Shown: positions 48,908 through 57,033 of the stretch, piece by piece
How the letters are laid out: each line of letters starts with the position of its first letter
Position numbering within the stretch: the first letter of the stretch is position 1
Source: Streptomyces sp. NBC_01689
GTDB taxonomy: Bacteria; Actinomycetota; Actinomycetes; Streptomycetales; Streptomycetaceae
Assembly (NCBI RefSeq): GCF_036250675.1
Contig: NZ_CP109592.1
Span: forward strand, 4,278,001 to 4,342,000
Reading direction: 5' to 3'
DNA length: 64,000 nucleotides
Made by a program: the position numbers and the translations under genes
The notes under the pieces: model-generated
Database searches by the model: none
Seen by the model: only the letters and a program-made list of their open reading frames with translations
Told to the model about the DNA's origin: nothing

Positions 48908-48941
48908 AAAAGATGTCGGATATCGGCGGGAGACTCGGGGA

Positions 48942-49418
48942 ATGAGCCGTACGAACTGGGCCGCCTTCACCGCCGCCGCACCCGACCTCGCCCGGTCGGC
49001 CGAGGAGCGGTTCACCGCGTTCACCCACCATGTCCTCGCGACCGTCCGCTCGGACGGCGCGCCCCGCACGAGCGGCATCGAGACGCGGTTCCTGCTCGGC
49101 GAGCTGTGGCTCGGCATGATGCCGGACTCGCTCAAGGCGCTCGACCTGCGCCGGGACCCGCGCTTCGCGCTCCAGGCGAACCCGGGGCCGGGCACCTCGA
49201 TGGGCGGGGGCGACGTACGGATCGGCGGCCGGGCGGTGGAGGTCACCGACGGCGACGCGCGGCGGACGTACGTGAAAGAGGTGGAACCGCCGGAGCCGTT
49301 CCACCTCTTCCGCACCGAACTGACGGAGGTCGTACAGACCTTCGTCGAGGACGACACGTATCTGGTCGTCCAGGTCTGGAAGCCCGGAGAGCCGGTGCGG
49401 ACCCTCAGGCGGACCTGA
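48942..49418 (+). CDS. Pyridoxamine 5'-phosphate oxidase-fold (PPOX) protein
   Basis: A 158-residue split-beta-barrel flavin or F420-binding type. Features are LATVRSDGAPRTSG near the front, LWLGMMPDSLKALDLRRDPR, which fits the cofactor phosphate-binding segment, and GGRAVEV. Such proteins may bind FMN, F420 or haem; the true pyridoxamine oxidase signature is not evident. The start is ATG at 48942 with GGGAG upstream. It converges with guaA, leaving 9 bp between stops. Confidence 0.88.
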   Translation: MSRTNWAAFTAAAPDLARSAEERFTAFTHHVLATVRSDGAPRTSGIETRFLLGELWLGMMPDSLKALDLRRDPRFALQANPGPGTSMGGGDVRIGGRAVEVTDGDARRTYVKEVEPPEPFHLFRTELTEVVQTFVEDDTYLVVQVWKPGEPVRTLRRT

Positions 49419-49427
49419 CGGAAGGGG

Positions 49428-51008
49428 CTACTCCCACTCGATCGTGCCCGGGGGCTTGCTCGTCACGTCGAGGACGACACGGTTGACGTCGGCGACCTCG
49501 TTCGTGATGCGCGTCGAGATCTTCGCGAGGACCTCGTAGGGCAGCCGCGACCAGTCGGCCGTCATCGCGTCCTCGCTGGACACCGGACGGAGCACGATCG
49601 GGTGGCCGTACGTGCGGCCGTCGCCCTGGACACCCACGCTGCGGACGTCGGCGAGCAGGACGACCGGGCACTGCCAGATGTCGCGGTCGAGGCCGGCCGC
49701 CGTCAGCTCCTCGCGGGCGATGGCGTCCGCCTCGCGCAGCAGGTCGAGACGGTCCTTGGTGACCTCGCCGACGATACGGATACCGAGGCCAGGACCGGGG
49801 AAGGGCTGGCGCTGGACGATCTCGTCCGGCAGGCCGAGCTCCTGGCCGACCATCCGCACCTCGTCCTTGAACAGCTTGCGCAGCGGCTCGACGAGCTCGA
49901 ACTCCAGGTCCTCGGGGAGGCCGCCCACGTTGTGGTGGGACTTGATGTTGGCGGTGCCGGTACCGCCGCCGGACTCGACCACGTCCGGGTAGAGGGTGCC
50001 CTGCACCAGGAAGGCGACGTCCTCGCCCTCCGCGGCCTCGGCCACGATCTCCGCCTGCGCCTGCTCGAAGACCCGGATGAACTCCCGGCCGATGATCTTC
50101 CGCTTCTCCTCGGGGTCCGAGACGCCCTTGAGCGCGTCGAGGAACCGCTCCTGCGCGTCCACGACCTTCAGCTGGACGCCGGTCGCGGCCACGAAGTCCT
50201 TCTCGACCTGCTCGGTCTCGCCCTTGCGCATCAGACCGTGGTCGACGTACACGCAGGTCAGCTGGGAGCCGATGGCCTTCTGCACGAGGGCGGCCGCGAC
50301 GGCGGAGTCCACACCGCCGGACAGACCGCAGATGGCGCGCTTGCCACCGACCTGCTCGCGGATGAGGGCGACCTGCTCCTCGATGACGTTGCCGGTCGTC
50401 CAGTCCGGCTCCAGGCCGGCGCCGCGGTACAGGAAGTGCTCCAGCACCTGCTGGCCGTGCGTGGAGTGCATGACCTCGGGGTGGTACTGGACGCCGTAGA
50501 GCTTCTTCTCGTCGTTCTCGAAGGCCGCGACCGGGACGACGTCCGTGGAGGCCGTCACCGTGAAGCCCTCGGGGGCGGCGCTGCACGCGTCACCGTGCGA
50601 CATCCACACCGACTGCTCGTCCGGGGTGCCCTCGAACAGGGTCGAACCCGACTTCGAGACGTGCAGGGGCGTACGGCCGTACTCGCGGGCGCCCGTGTTG
50701 TCGACGGTGCCGCCGAGGGCCGTCGCCATCAGCTGGAAGCCGTAGCACATGCCGAAGACCGGGACACCGGCCTCGAAGAGCTCGCGGTCGAGGCGGGGTG
50801 CGCTCTCGGCGTACACCGACGAGGGGCCGCCGGAGAGGATGATCGCCGCCGGGTTCTTGGCGAGCATCTCCTGGACCGGCATGGTGCTCGGCACGATCTC
50901 GCTGTAGACCCGCGCCTCGCGGACGCGACGGGCGATGAGCTGGGCGTACTGCGCACCGAAGTCGACGACCAGGACGGTGTCGGGGGCGGCGGGGGACGCT
51001 TCTGGCAC
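49428..51008 (-). CDS. guaA: GMP synthase (glutamine-hydrolysing)
   Basis: Makes GMP from XMP, ATP and glutamine. At 526 residues it is full length. The amidotransferase domain has the nucleophile in FGMCYGFQ and the His-Glu pair in YHPEVMHS. The ATP pyrophosphatase domain has the P-loop [13 protein letters not shown] near residue 233, and the C-terminal dimer domain ends KPPGTIEWE. The start is GTG at 51008 with GGAAGG upstream; in-frame codons continue upstream through repeat sequence and are not part of the gene. Part of the same purine group as purN/purH. Confidence 0.97.
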   Translation of the reverse strand: MPEASPAAPDTVLVVDFGAQYAQLIARRVREARVYSEIVPSTMPVQEMLAKNPAAIILSGGPSSVYAESAPRLDRELFEAGVPVFGMCYGFQLMATALGGTVDNTGAREYGRTPLHVSKSGSTLFEGTPDEQSVWMSHGDACSAAPEGFTVTASTDVVPVAAFENDEKKLYGVQYHPEVMHSTHGQQVLEHFLYRGAGLEPDWTTGNVIEEQVALIREQVGGKRAICGLSGGVDSAVAAALVQKAIGSQLTCVYVDHGLMRKGETEQVEKDFVAATGVQLKVVDAQERFLDALKGVSDPEEKRKIIGREFIRVFEQAQAEIVAEAAEGEDVAFLVQGTLYPDVVESGGGTGTANIKSHHNVGGLPEDLEFELVEPLRKLFKDEVRMVGQELGLPDEIVQRQPFPGPGLGIRIVGEVTKDRLDLLREADAIAREELTAAGLDRDIWQCPVVLLADVRSVGVQGDGRTYGHPIVLRPVSSEDAMTADWSRLPYEVLAKISTRITNEVADVNRVVLDVTSKPPGTIEWE

Positions 51009-51060
51009 GGTTTGCCTTCCGGCGGTGAGCAAGGGGTGTGGGGTGTCGAGTCTACCGGGG

Positions 51061-51385
51061 GTCTGCCCGGGGGTGCCGTCCCGGCGTCCCTGGGGCTCCG
51101 CCCCCGGACCCCCGCCAGGGGCGCTGCGCCCCCTGGACCCCCGCCCTCGCCCGAAGGGCTCGTCCTCAAACGCCGGACGGGCTGACATACCTGCCCCCGG
51201 CCGGCGTTTGAGGACGAGGCCGTCCAGGCCGATACGGGGGTCTGGGGGCGGAGCCCCCAGGGACTCGGAACCCACGCCCGCCGAACAACGCGCGCCCGCA
51301 CCCCCAGCCCGTCCGGCGCCTGAGGACGAGGCCGTCCAGGCCGACGCGGGGGTCTGGGGGCGGCAGCCCCCAGGGGTGGGGGCTG
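51061..51385. repeat. Three copies of the dispersed intergenic repeat
   Basis: Cores at 51159-51180 (minus orientation), 51201-51218 and 51309-51330 (plus), with GGGGGTCTGGGGGCGG blocks around. The first two face each other and can form a long hairpin. They fill the region between the guaA start and the chorismate-mutase promoter. Confidence 0.85.
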
Positions 51386-51407
51386 CCGTCTCAGGATGCG
51401 AACCCGC

Positions 51408-51436
51408 TTGGACCACCCCGTACGCACGGGCATACT
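51408..51436 (+). promoter_or_regulatory. Promoter of the chorismate-mutase leader
   Basis: TTGGAC (51408-51413), an ideal 17-bp spacer and CATACT (51431-51436). Six bp later comes the ATG of a short open frame, so the transcript probably starts at that ATG. Confidence 0.7.
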
Positions 51437-51442
51437 GGTCCC

Positions 51443-51514
51443 ATGCTCACGCACCAGACCTTCGCGTTTACCTATGGCAACCGGCCCACCGGCTGCCATG
51501 GTCGTGCTGCTTGA
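51443..51514 (+). CDS. Leaderless leader peptide upstream of chorismate mutase
   Basis: A 23-codon open frame beginning [13 protein letters not shown] and ending GCHGRAA. Aromatic residues stand at positions 7 (Phe), 9 (Phe) and 11 (Tyr); Phe9 uses TTT and Tyr11 uses TAT, both rare in such genomes. The ATG is 6 bp after a good -10, with no ribosome site, so translation would be leaderless. A strong hairpin follows 26 bp after the stop and the chorismate mutase starts 113 bp after it. This fits a leader peptide that senses charged Phe/Tyr tRNA. Not proven. Confidence 0.65.
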   Translation: MLTHQTFAFTYGNRPTGCHGRAA

Positions 51515-51539
51515 GCAACTGACAAGCGACTCCCCAGGC

Positions 51540-51564
51540 GCCCCGGGCCGACAAGGCCCGGGGC
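51540..51564 (+). terminator. Attenuator-like hairpin before chorismate mutase
   Basis: A perfect 10-bp stem (GCCCCGGGCC at 51540-51549, GGCCCGGGGC at 51555-51564) with loop GACAA. GC-rich words before it and around 51575-51595 (CCGGGCCCGGCAGCCCGGG) could form competing stems, as needed for an attenuator. Confidence 0.65.
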
Positions 51565-51626
51565 GTCTGCCGTTTCCGGGCCCGGCAGCCCGGGGCTCCC
51601 CTCCATCGAGCAGAAGGAGCCCCACC

Positions 51627-51920
51627 ATGGCCGACGTGACCGACGTACTGAACAGGACCGGCGCCCGTACCGACGAGGCGGCCGGCGTGATCACCGACGC
51701 CCGTGACCGCGTCGACGCCCTCGACGACCGGATCATCGGCCTCGTGCAGGAACGCATGGCCGTCTCCGCGGTGATCCAGCAGGCCCGGATGGAGTCCGGC
51801 GGCCGTCGCGTGAACCTCTCCCGCGAGATGGAGGTCCTCGGCCGCTACCGGGACGCGCTGGGCAAGCCGGGCACGTCGCTGGCCATGACCCTGCTGGAGC
51901 TGTGCCGCGGCCGAGTCTGA
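51627..51920 (+). CDS. Chorismate mutase (AroQ type)
   Basis: Converts chorismate to prephenate, the first step toward Phe and Tyr. The 97 residues form a single AroQ helix bundle: DARDRVDALDDRIIGLVQERM, with the Arg and Lys/Arg positions of the active site in the first helix, and GGRRVNLSREMEVLGRYRD. It is a monofunctional, cytosolic form without signal peptide. The start is ATG at 51627 with AAGGAG upstream. Preceded by a probable leader-peptide attenuator. Confidence 0.93.
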   Translation: MADVTDVLNRTGARTDEAAGVITDARDRVDALDDRIIGLVQERMAVSAVIQQARMESGGRRVNLSREMEVLGRYRDALGKPGTSLAMTLLELCRGRV

Positions 51921-52502
51921 GCGCCCGTCCGCGTCCACCCGCCACGCCCGCGTACGCACATACGCCTGCCGTCTCACCCGTACGGCGCGTGACCGCGCCA
52001 GGAGCGGCTTCGTTGGTCCCGGTGTCCGTGTCAGCCAGGGGCGGGCCGAAAGAACCACGCGTGGCTCCGCTGGGGCGATGAGACGTACGGATCGTGCCGT
52101 GCGTCGTGGGACCTCGCCCCAGGGGTGTGACCGGACGGCAGGGGACAGCGGCCCGGTCACGCAAGAGAACGGCCGGCTCCGGGGACGCCCGGGGCCGGCC
52201 GGCGCAACCGTCCGGACGGCCGGCGCGATCCTCCGACCGGCCGGTCCGGACCCACCGCTTCGACGGCGCCCGCCCGGAGAGGCTTCCCCACCCCCGCGTC
52301 CCCAGGTCCCCCACCCGTTGCCACCCCGGCTCGCCCTCCATGTCCCCGTGGACGGACGGCCTCACCACCTGACCCGCGGCGCACCCCCTCCGGCGCCGCG
52401 CCCCCGGCACCGGCGCCGCCCTGACGTCGGTGCTGACGCAGAAGGGCCCCGCGGATTCCGTCCCGCGGGGCCCTTCGCGGCTGCGTACGCGCCTTCGCCC
52501 GC
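51921..52502. other. 582-bp gap after chorismate mutase
   Basis: GC-rich sequence between two convergent stops. Apart from the terminator at 52442-52475 I see only short GGCCGG-rich words (52190-52260) and no gene. Confidence 0.5.
52442..52475 (-). terminator. Stem-loop terminator
   Basis: Perfect 13-bp arms (52442-52454 and 52463-52475) with an 8-nt loop, 28 bp past the stop of the minus-strand gene ending at 52503. Confidence 0.88.
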
Positions 52503-53687
52503 TCAGGTCCTGGAGACCGCGCCGCAGGACTCGGCGTCGGAGTGCCTGAGCTCCCGGCTCCGGTCGTAGGGATCGACCGCGGGCCCGCTGGGCGTCGCCT
52601 CGTCCGAGGCGGCCGGGCCGGCCGAGTCGAACCGCGGGTGCAGGAAGCCGTCGTGGACGAAGCAGGCGGAGTTGGAGAGGTTCTCGTCGAAGGAGAGGAT
52701 CGCCAGCCTGCCGGGGGTGACCCGGTACTTCGCCGGGTCGGAGACCTCGATGTCGAGGACGCGGCGCACGATGGTGCGGGCCACCTCGGTCGACTCGGGG
52801 TCCGCCTGGGCCAGCGGGTAGACGAAGGTGTAGTCGGCGTGGATGACGACGGAGGCGCGGGTGCCCGCCTTGAACGTCATGCGGCCGCGGGTCTTGACCA
52901 CGTCCCCGACGAGCCGTACCTCGCGCGGGTCGAAACGGCTGAAGAGCGAGAGCGGATCGTGCTTCGCATCCGGTGTGCGCAACCAGCTGTTCACGTCGTC
53001 GAGCAGCTTGGGCTGCTGGGGGTCGAGAAGGGCGAGGACGCTCTTCGGGCGGCCGCCGAGCAGGGTCCCGCGGTCGATGTTCGCGCCGACGAGCAGCTCC
53101 TTGGTCTGCCGAAGCGCCCGGGCGACCTGTTCCTTGCCGAGCGGACCGACCGGCTTCGCCTCCGGCACGACGATGCCGGCCGCGCCGTCGGCGTACCGCT
53201 CGGCGGGTGAGCCGGCGAACGGCCGGTCGAGTGTGGGGGTGCCGGGCGCCGCCGAGGGAGCCGTGGTCGGGGCCGCGGTCTCGGCGGGCAGCGGGTCCGC
53301 GGCCGCGCCGGACGAACCGCTGCCGGAGGAGGACGCGCCGAGAAGATCACCGGGCAGCAGCGACGGGCGTACGGCCACCAGCGCCACGGCGGCCGCCAGG
53401 GGGACGCCGATGATCGCCCACAGCCGTCGGCGGCGGGCGGTGCGATCCTCCGCCCTGCGCATCTCCTGCCACGCGGGCCCGGTCCGCCACCCCTCCGGTT
53501 CGATACCCCGGGCCTCCTGCTGCCGCAGCCGTTCGGTCACCATGCGGGCGCGGGCGGAGGGCTCCTTGGGCGCCGAGGCCCGGATGTCCCGCTCGGAGTC
53601 GCGGATGAACCGCTCCCACACCTCATCGGGAACGGACGGTTCCTCCGGACGCTCCCCACCTGCCCTTCCGGGCTGCTTCTCAGACAC
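52503..53687 (-). CDS. Single-pass membrane protein of unknown function
   Basis: A 394-residue protein. A charged inner part (VPDEVWERFIRDSERDIR; about 1-85) precedes one membrane segment (LWAIIGVPLAAAVALVAV), a Ser/Ala/Pro linker and an outer domain of about 240 residues. The outer domain has alpha/beta character (LGKEQVARALRQTKELLVGANID, RASVVIHADYTFVYPLA) and a conserved-looking Cys near ACFVHDGFLHPRF. I do not recognise the family. The start is GTG at 53687 with no ribosome site. TAGAAC 8 bp upstream and TTGTGG 18 bp before that suggest a leaderless transcript. Confidence 0.8.
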   Translation of the reverse strand: MSEKQPGRAGGERPEEPSVPDEVWERFIRDSERDIRASAPKEPSARARMVTERLRQQEARGIEPEGWRTGPAWQEMRRAEDRTARRRRLWAIIGVPLAAAVALVAVRPSLLPGDLLGASSSGSGSSGAAADPLPAETAAPTTAPSAAPGTPTLDRPFAGSPAERYADGAAGIVVPEAKPVGPLGKEQVARALRQTKELLVGANIDRGTLLGGRPKSVLALLDPQQPKLLDDVNSWLRTPDAKHDPLSLFSRFDPREVRLVGDVVKTRGRMTFKAGTRASVVIHADYTFVYPLAQADPESTEVARTIVRRVLDIEVSDPAKYRVTPGRLAILSFDENLSNSACFVHDGFLHPRFDSAGPAASDEATPSGPAVDPYDRSRELRHSDAESCGAVSRT

Positions 53688-53695
53688 GAGGGTCA

Positions 53696-53725
53696 GTTCT
53701 AGGCGGATGGAACAGCCGTCCACAA
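53696..53725 (-). promoter_or_regulatory. Promoter for leaderless transcription of the 52503-53687 gene
   Basis: On the minus strand TTGTGG (53725-53720), an 18-bp spacer and TAGAAC (53701-53696), then 8 bp to the GTG start. Confidence 0.5.
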
Positions 53726-53860
53726 GTCGTATCCGTGTGTGACCCAGCCCACATAAGAATTCTGTGAAGGACCGCACAACCGTTCACGGGGTCCACGGGT
53801 CACACCTGCTGAACCAACGGCCACACCCGCGCCCCACACGCGGAGGCCTCACCCATACGC

Positions 53861-53880
53861 GTACCGCGGCGACGCGGTAC
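53861..53880 (+). promoter_or_regulatory. Leader hairpin before the LAxTG protein gene
   Basis: GTACCGCG, loop GCGA, CGCGGTAC: a perfect 8-bp stem with a GNRA tetraloop, 21 bp before the ATG. The position fits mRNA stabilisation or control of translation. Confidence 0.6.
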
Positions 53881-53901
53881 ACCGGACTTACCGAGGTCTT
53901 C

Positions 53902-54927
53902 ATGAAGCTTCGCCGTGCCATGGCCGTCGCGGCCGCGACGGCCGCCATAGCCCCACTGGCGCTGCTTTCGGCGCCGGCCGCGTTCGCGTCGGACGACACC
54001 ACCACCCCGGCAGCGGCAGTGTCCGAGTCCACGAGCGAGTCGACGTCCGCGTCGCCGAGCGACTCCGCTCCCGCGCCGAGCGCCTCCGAGTCCGCGAGCG
54101 AGACCGCTCCGGCTCCGAGCAGCAGCGCGAGCACCAGCGCCAGTGCCACCGCCAGCACGTCCGGCAAGCCGTCGACGTCCGCCAGCCCTTCGCAGTCCTC
54201 GGAGCCGTCGGCGTGGCCGACGGAGGACTGCCCCGTCGACGACGACGGTGTGGACGCCGGTTCCCAGCTGTCCCTGGCCGTCACCGGACTGCCCGGCAAG
54301 ATCGTCGCGGGCAGCGGCTGGCACAACTTCACGCTCTCCGCCGCCAACCACAGCGACCAGGACCTCGGTCAGGTCCAGTGGCTCGCCACGGTCGACAACT
54401 ACTCGGACAGCGACGACGAGGACGACTGGCTGAGCACGTACGCCCAGCTCGAGTACTTCAACCCCACGAGCAAGTCGTGGGAGTCCATCGCGGACGAGGT
54501 CGGCAACGGCATCTACTTCGGTGAGACCACGCTGGGCGGCAAGCAGACGGTCGCCATCAAGCTGCGGGTCAACATCAGCTCGAAGGCCCCGGCCGGCGAC
54601 GGCTACGCCCTCGGTCTGGGCGGCTACGTGGACCAGAAGCAGGACTGCGTCCACAGCTCCTTCGCGTTCTACGAGCTCACCGTCCTCCCGGCCGGCAGCA
54701 GCAACGAGAACCCGGGCACGCCCAAGCCGGGCACCGGTGAGACTCCGTCCGGCGGCACGAAGCCGCAGGGTGGCGCCGACGAGATCCCGGCCACGGGCAG
54801 CCTCGCCTCGACCGGTTCCTCGTCCGCCCTGCCGACGATCGCCCTCGTGGGCGGCGTCGCCGTCGTCGCCGGTGCCGGTGCGGTCTTCACGGTGCGTCGT
54901 CGCAGGTCAGGTGGCGCGGCCGCGTAA
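53902..54927 (+). CDS. LAxTG sortase-anchored surface protein
   Basis: A 341-residue exported protein. The signal peptide ends at APAAFA-SDD (about residue 30). A Ser/Thr/Ala-rich stalk runs to about 110. A beta-rich folded domain (about 120-275: SLAVTGLPGKIVAGSGWHNFTLS onward) and a Gly/Pro/Thr linker follow. The sorting signal is LASTG followed by a hydrophobic helix and RRRR, the substrate form for class E sortase. No sortase gene is in the window. The start is ATG at 53902 with GAGG upstream. A strong terminator follows. Confidence 0.92.
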   Translation: MKLRRAMAVAAATAAIAPLALLSAPAAFASDDTTTPAAAVSESTSESTSASPSDSAPAPSASESASETAPAPSSSASTSASATASTSGKPSTSASPSQSSEPSAWPTEDCPVDDDGVDAGSQLSLAVTGLPGKIVAGSGWHNFTLSAANHSDQDLGQVQWLATVDNYSDSDDEDDWLSTYAQLEYFNPTSKSWESIADEVGNGIYFGETTLGGKQTVAIKLRVNISSKAPAGDGYALGLGGYVDQKQDCVHSSFAFYELTVLPAGSSNENPGTPKPGTGETPSGGTKPQGGADEIPATGSLASTGSSSALPTIALVGGVAVVAGAGAVFTVRRRRSGGAAA

Positions 54928-54981
54928 GGCCACGTTTCCGGGACGGGCCGTGTGAGCGGCACTGCCCTCAGCGGTACACGG

Positions 54982-55021
54982 AAAAGGGACCTGAGCTCGG
55001 AGGGGGGCACAGGTCCCTTTT
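54982..55021. terminator. Bidirectional terminator
   Basis: AAAAGGGACCTG (54982-54993) pairs with CAGGTCCCTTTT (55010-55021), loop 16 nt. It lies between convergent stops at 54927 and 55081. The T/A ends make it a classic intrinsic terminator in both directions. Confidence 0.92.
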
Positions 55022-55080
55022 CGCGTTCCCGGCCGGGCGGCCTCTCACCCCGCCCGGCCCACGCGGCCCCGCCCGACGGC

Positions 55081-56889
55081 CTACTTCTTCCGCGGCACCG
55101 TCGGCATCCCCAGGAACGGCAGCCTCAGCGCGCCGAAGGCGTCCGCGGGAACGGCGGGCCTGAGGGGCTCGACCGGCTTCAGCCGCTCGTACGCGGCTCC
55201 CTGCGCCGGGCGCGGGTCCGCCTTCCCCTTGTTGGGCCAGTACGACATCGCGCGCTCGGCCTGGGCCGTGATGGTCAGCGACGGGTTGACGCCCAGGTTC
55301 GCGGAGACGGCGGCGCCGTCGACCACCGAGATCCCCGGGTGCCCGTACAACCGGTGGTACGGGTCGATCACGCCCTCGTCGGCACTCGCGCCGATCGGAC
55401 AGCCGCCCAGGAAGTGCGCGGTGAGCGGGGTGCCCATCAGCTCGCCCACGTTGCTGCCGGCGAAGCCGTTGATCTCGGCGGCGAGGGTGGACGCGGCCTC
55501 CGAAGCCGCCCTGATCTGCTTGGGGTTGGGGGCTCCATGTCCTTGCCGGGCGGTCAGCAGCCCCTTGCCCACGCCCTTGGGCTTCAGATAGGTGGTGAGC
55601 GAGTTGTCCAGGGACTGCATCACCAGGCCGATGATGGTCCGCTCCGACCAGTGCCGGTTGGAGAGCGAACGGGCCACCAGCAGCGGGTGCCGCACGGCGT
55701 TGGCCAGCCAGCCCAGAACCCTCGACGAGCCCTCCGCGTAAGGCACTTGAAGGATGGAGAGGCTGCCCATCGAGTTCGACCCCCGCCCGTAGCGGACCGG
55801 TTCGATGTGCGTGTTCTCGTCGGGATGGATCGAGGACGTGATGGCCACACCCCGGGTGAAGTCGGCCTTCGGCTCGCCGGTCGCCCTGCGGTAGCGGCGG
55901 TTGTCCGTCTGCGCGCCGACCAGCGCCTCCGAGTTGGTGCGGGTCAGTTCTCCCAGCCGTGGCGAGAGGCGGGGCAGCTGCCCGCCCGCCCTCATGCGGT
56001 GCAGCAGCGTCTGGGTGCCGTAGGTACCGGCCGCGATCACGACCCGGCGCGCCGTGAACATCCGTCCGGCGCCCTTGCGCCGGGCATCGGTGGGCAGGGT
56101 GGCCACGGCGTGGCCGCCGCGCGAGTCGTCGGTCACGGACACGACGGTCGTCATCGGGTGCACGACCGCGCCGGCCTTCTCGGCCAGGTACAGGTAGTTC
56201 TCGTTGAGGGTGTTCTTCGCTCCGTGCCGGCAGCCGGTCATGCACTCACCGCACTCGGTGCACGCCGTGCGGCCGGGCCCCGCGCCCCCGAAGTACGGGT
56301 CCTCGACCTCCCCGCCGGGCCGGGCCCGGGCCGCGCCGTCCGCGTCCTGCCCGTCCCCGAAGAAGACCCCGACCGGCGCCATGTGGAAGGTGTCGCCGAC
56401 GCCCATCCGCTGCGCGGCCGCCTTGAGATGGACGTCGGACGGGGTCGTCGTCGGGTTGAGCCGGACACCGAGCATGCGCCGGGCCTGGTCGTAGTACGGC
56501 TCCAGCTCCTCCCGCCAGTCCGTGATGTCCTTCCACTGCGGATCGTCGAAGAACGCCTTCGGCGGTACGTAGAGGGTGTTGGCGTAGTTGAGGGAGCCGC
56601 CGCCGACGCCCGCCCCCGCCAGGACCATGACGTTGCCCAGCAGATGGATGCGCTGGATGCCGTACATCCCGAGCGAGGGGGCCCAGAGATAGTTCCGCAC
56701 GTCCCACGAGTTCTTCGGCAGCGTCTCGCGGGTGAAGCGGCGGCCGGCCTCCAGCACTCCGACGCGGTACCCCTTCTCCGTCAGGCGCAGGGCCGTGACG
56801 GAACCGCCGAAGCCGGAGCCGACCACGAGGACGTCGTAGTCGTACGCGGAGTCGTCGTGCTGCTCCTGGACGGAGTTCTCCTGTGCCAC
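55081..56889 (-). CDS. GMC-family oxidoreductase (cholesterol-oxidase-like) with cysteine cluster
   Basis: A 602-residue flavoenzyme. The FAD-binding VLVVGSGFGGSVTALRL is near residue 20. A cysteine cluster CTECGECMTGC (CxxCxxCxxxC) near residue 210 could hold an iron-sulfur centre. The C-terminal SVVDGAAVSANLGVNPSLTITAQAERA segment is typical of the family. The substrate is probably a sterol-like or other alcohol; not determinable. The start is GTG at 56889 with GGAG upstream. It follows the aldehyde dehydrogenase gene by 144 bp on the same strand, suggesting alcohol-to-acid oxidation in two steps. Confidence 0.9.
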   Translation of the reverse strand: MAQENSVQEQHDDSAYDYDVLVVGSGFGGSVTALRLTEKGYRVGVLEAGRRFTRETLPKNSWDVRNYLWAPSLGMYGIQRIHLLGNVMVLAGAGVGGGSLNYANTLYVPPKAFFDDPQWKDITDWREELEPYYDQARRMLGVRLNPTTTPSDVHLKAAAQRMGVGDTFHMAPVGVFFGDGQDADGAARARPGGEVEDPYFGGAGPGRTACTECGECMTGCRHGAKNTLNENYLYLAEKAGAVVHPMTTVVSVTDDSRGGHAVATLPTDARRKGAGRMFTARRVVIAAGTYGTQTLLHRMRAGGQLPRLSPRLGELTRTNSEALVGAQTDNRRYRRATGEPKADFTRGVAITSSIHPDENTHIEPVRYGRGSNSMGSLSILQVPYAEGSSRVLGWLANAVRHPLLVARSLSNRHWSERTIIGLVMQSLDNSLTTYLKPKGVGKGLLTARQGHGAPNPKQIRAASEAASTLAAEINGFAGSNVGELMGTPLTAHFLGGCPIGASADEGVIDPYHRLYGHPGISVVDGAAVSANLGVNPSLTITAQAERAMSYWPNKGKADPRPAQGAAYERLKPVEPLRPAVPADAFGALRLPFLGMPTVPRKK

Positions 56890-57033
56890 GTGCTGCTCTC
56901 CTCGTCGAGAACGGATGCGGACGGACGTGCTGCGAACGTGCTGCGGACCTGCTGCGGCCGTGCACCGGACACCGGGCCGGCGTCCGGTGCGGTGGACTCC
57001 GGCCCGGTGCCCCGCCCCGGGTGCGGACACGAC

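Noticed and set aside
51061..51385. CRISPR-like array
   Set aside because: The repeated cores alternate orientation, have unequal spacing and the same core occurs at two distant intergenic sites; no cas genes.
49428..51416. N-terminal extension of guaA
   Set aside because: Sequence beyond GTG 51008 is the dispersed intergenic repeat translated; the known GuaA N-terminus begins just after that GTG.
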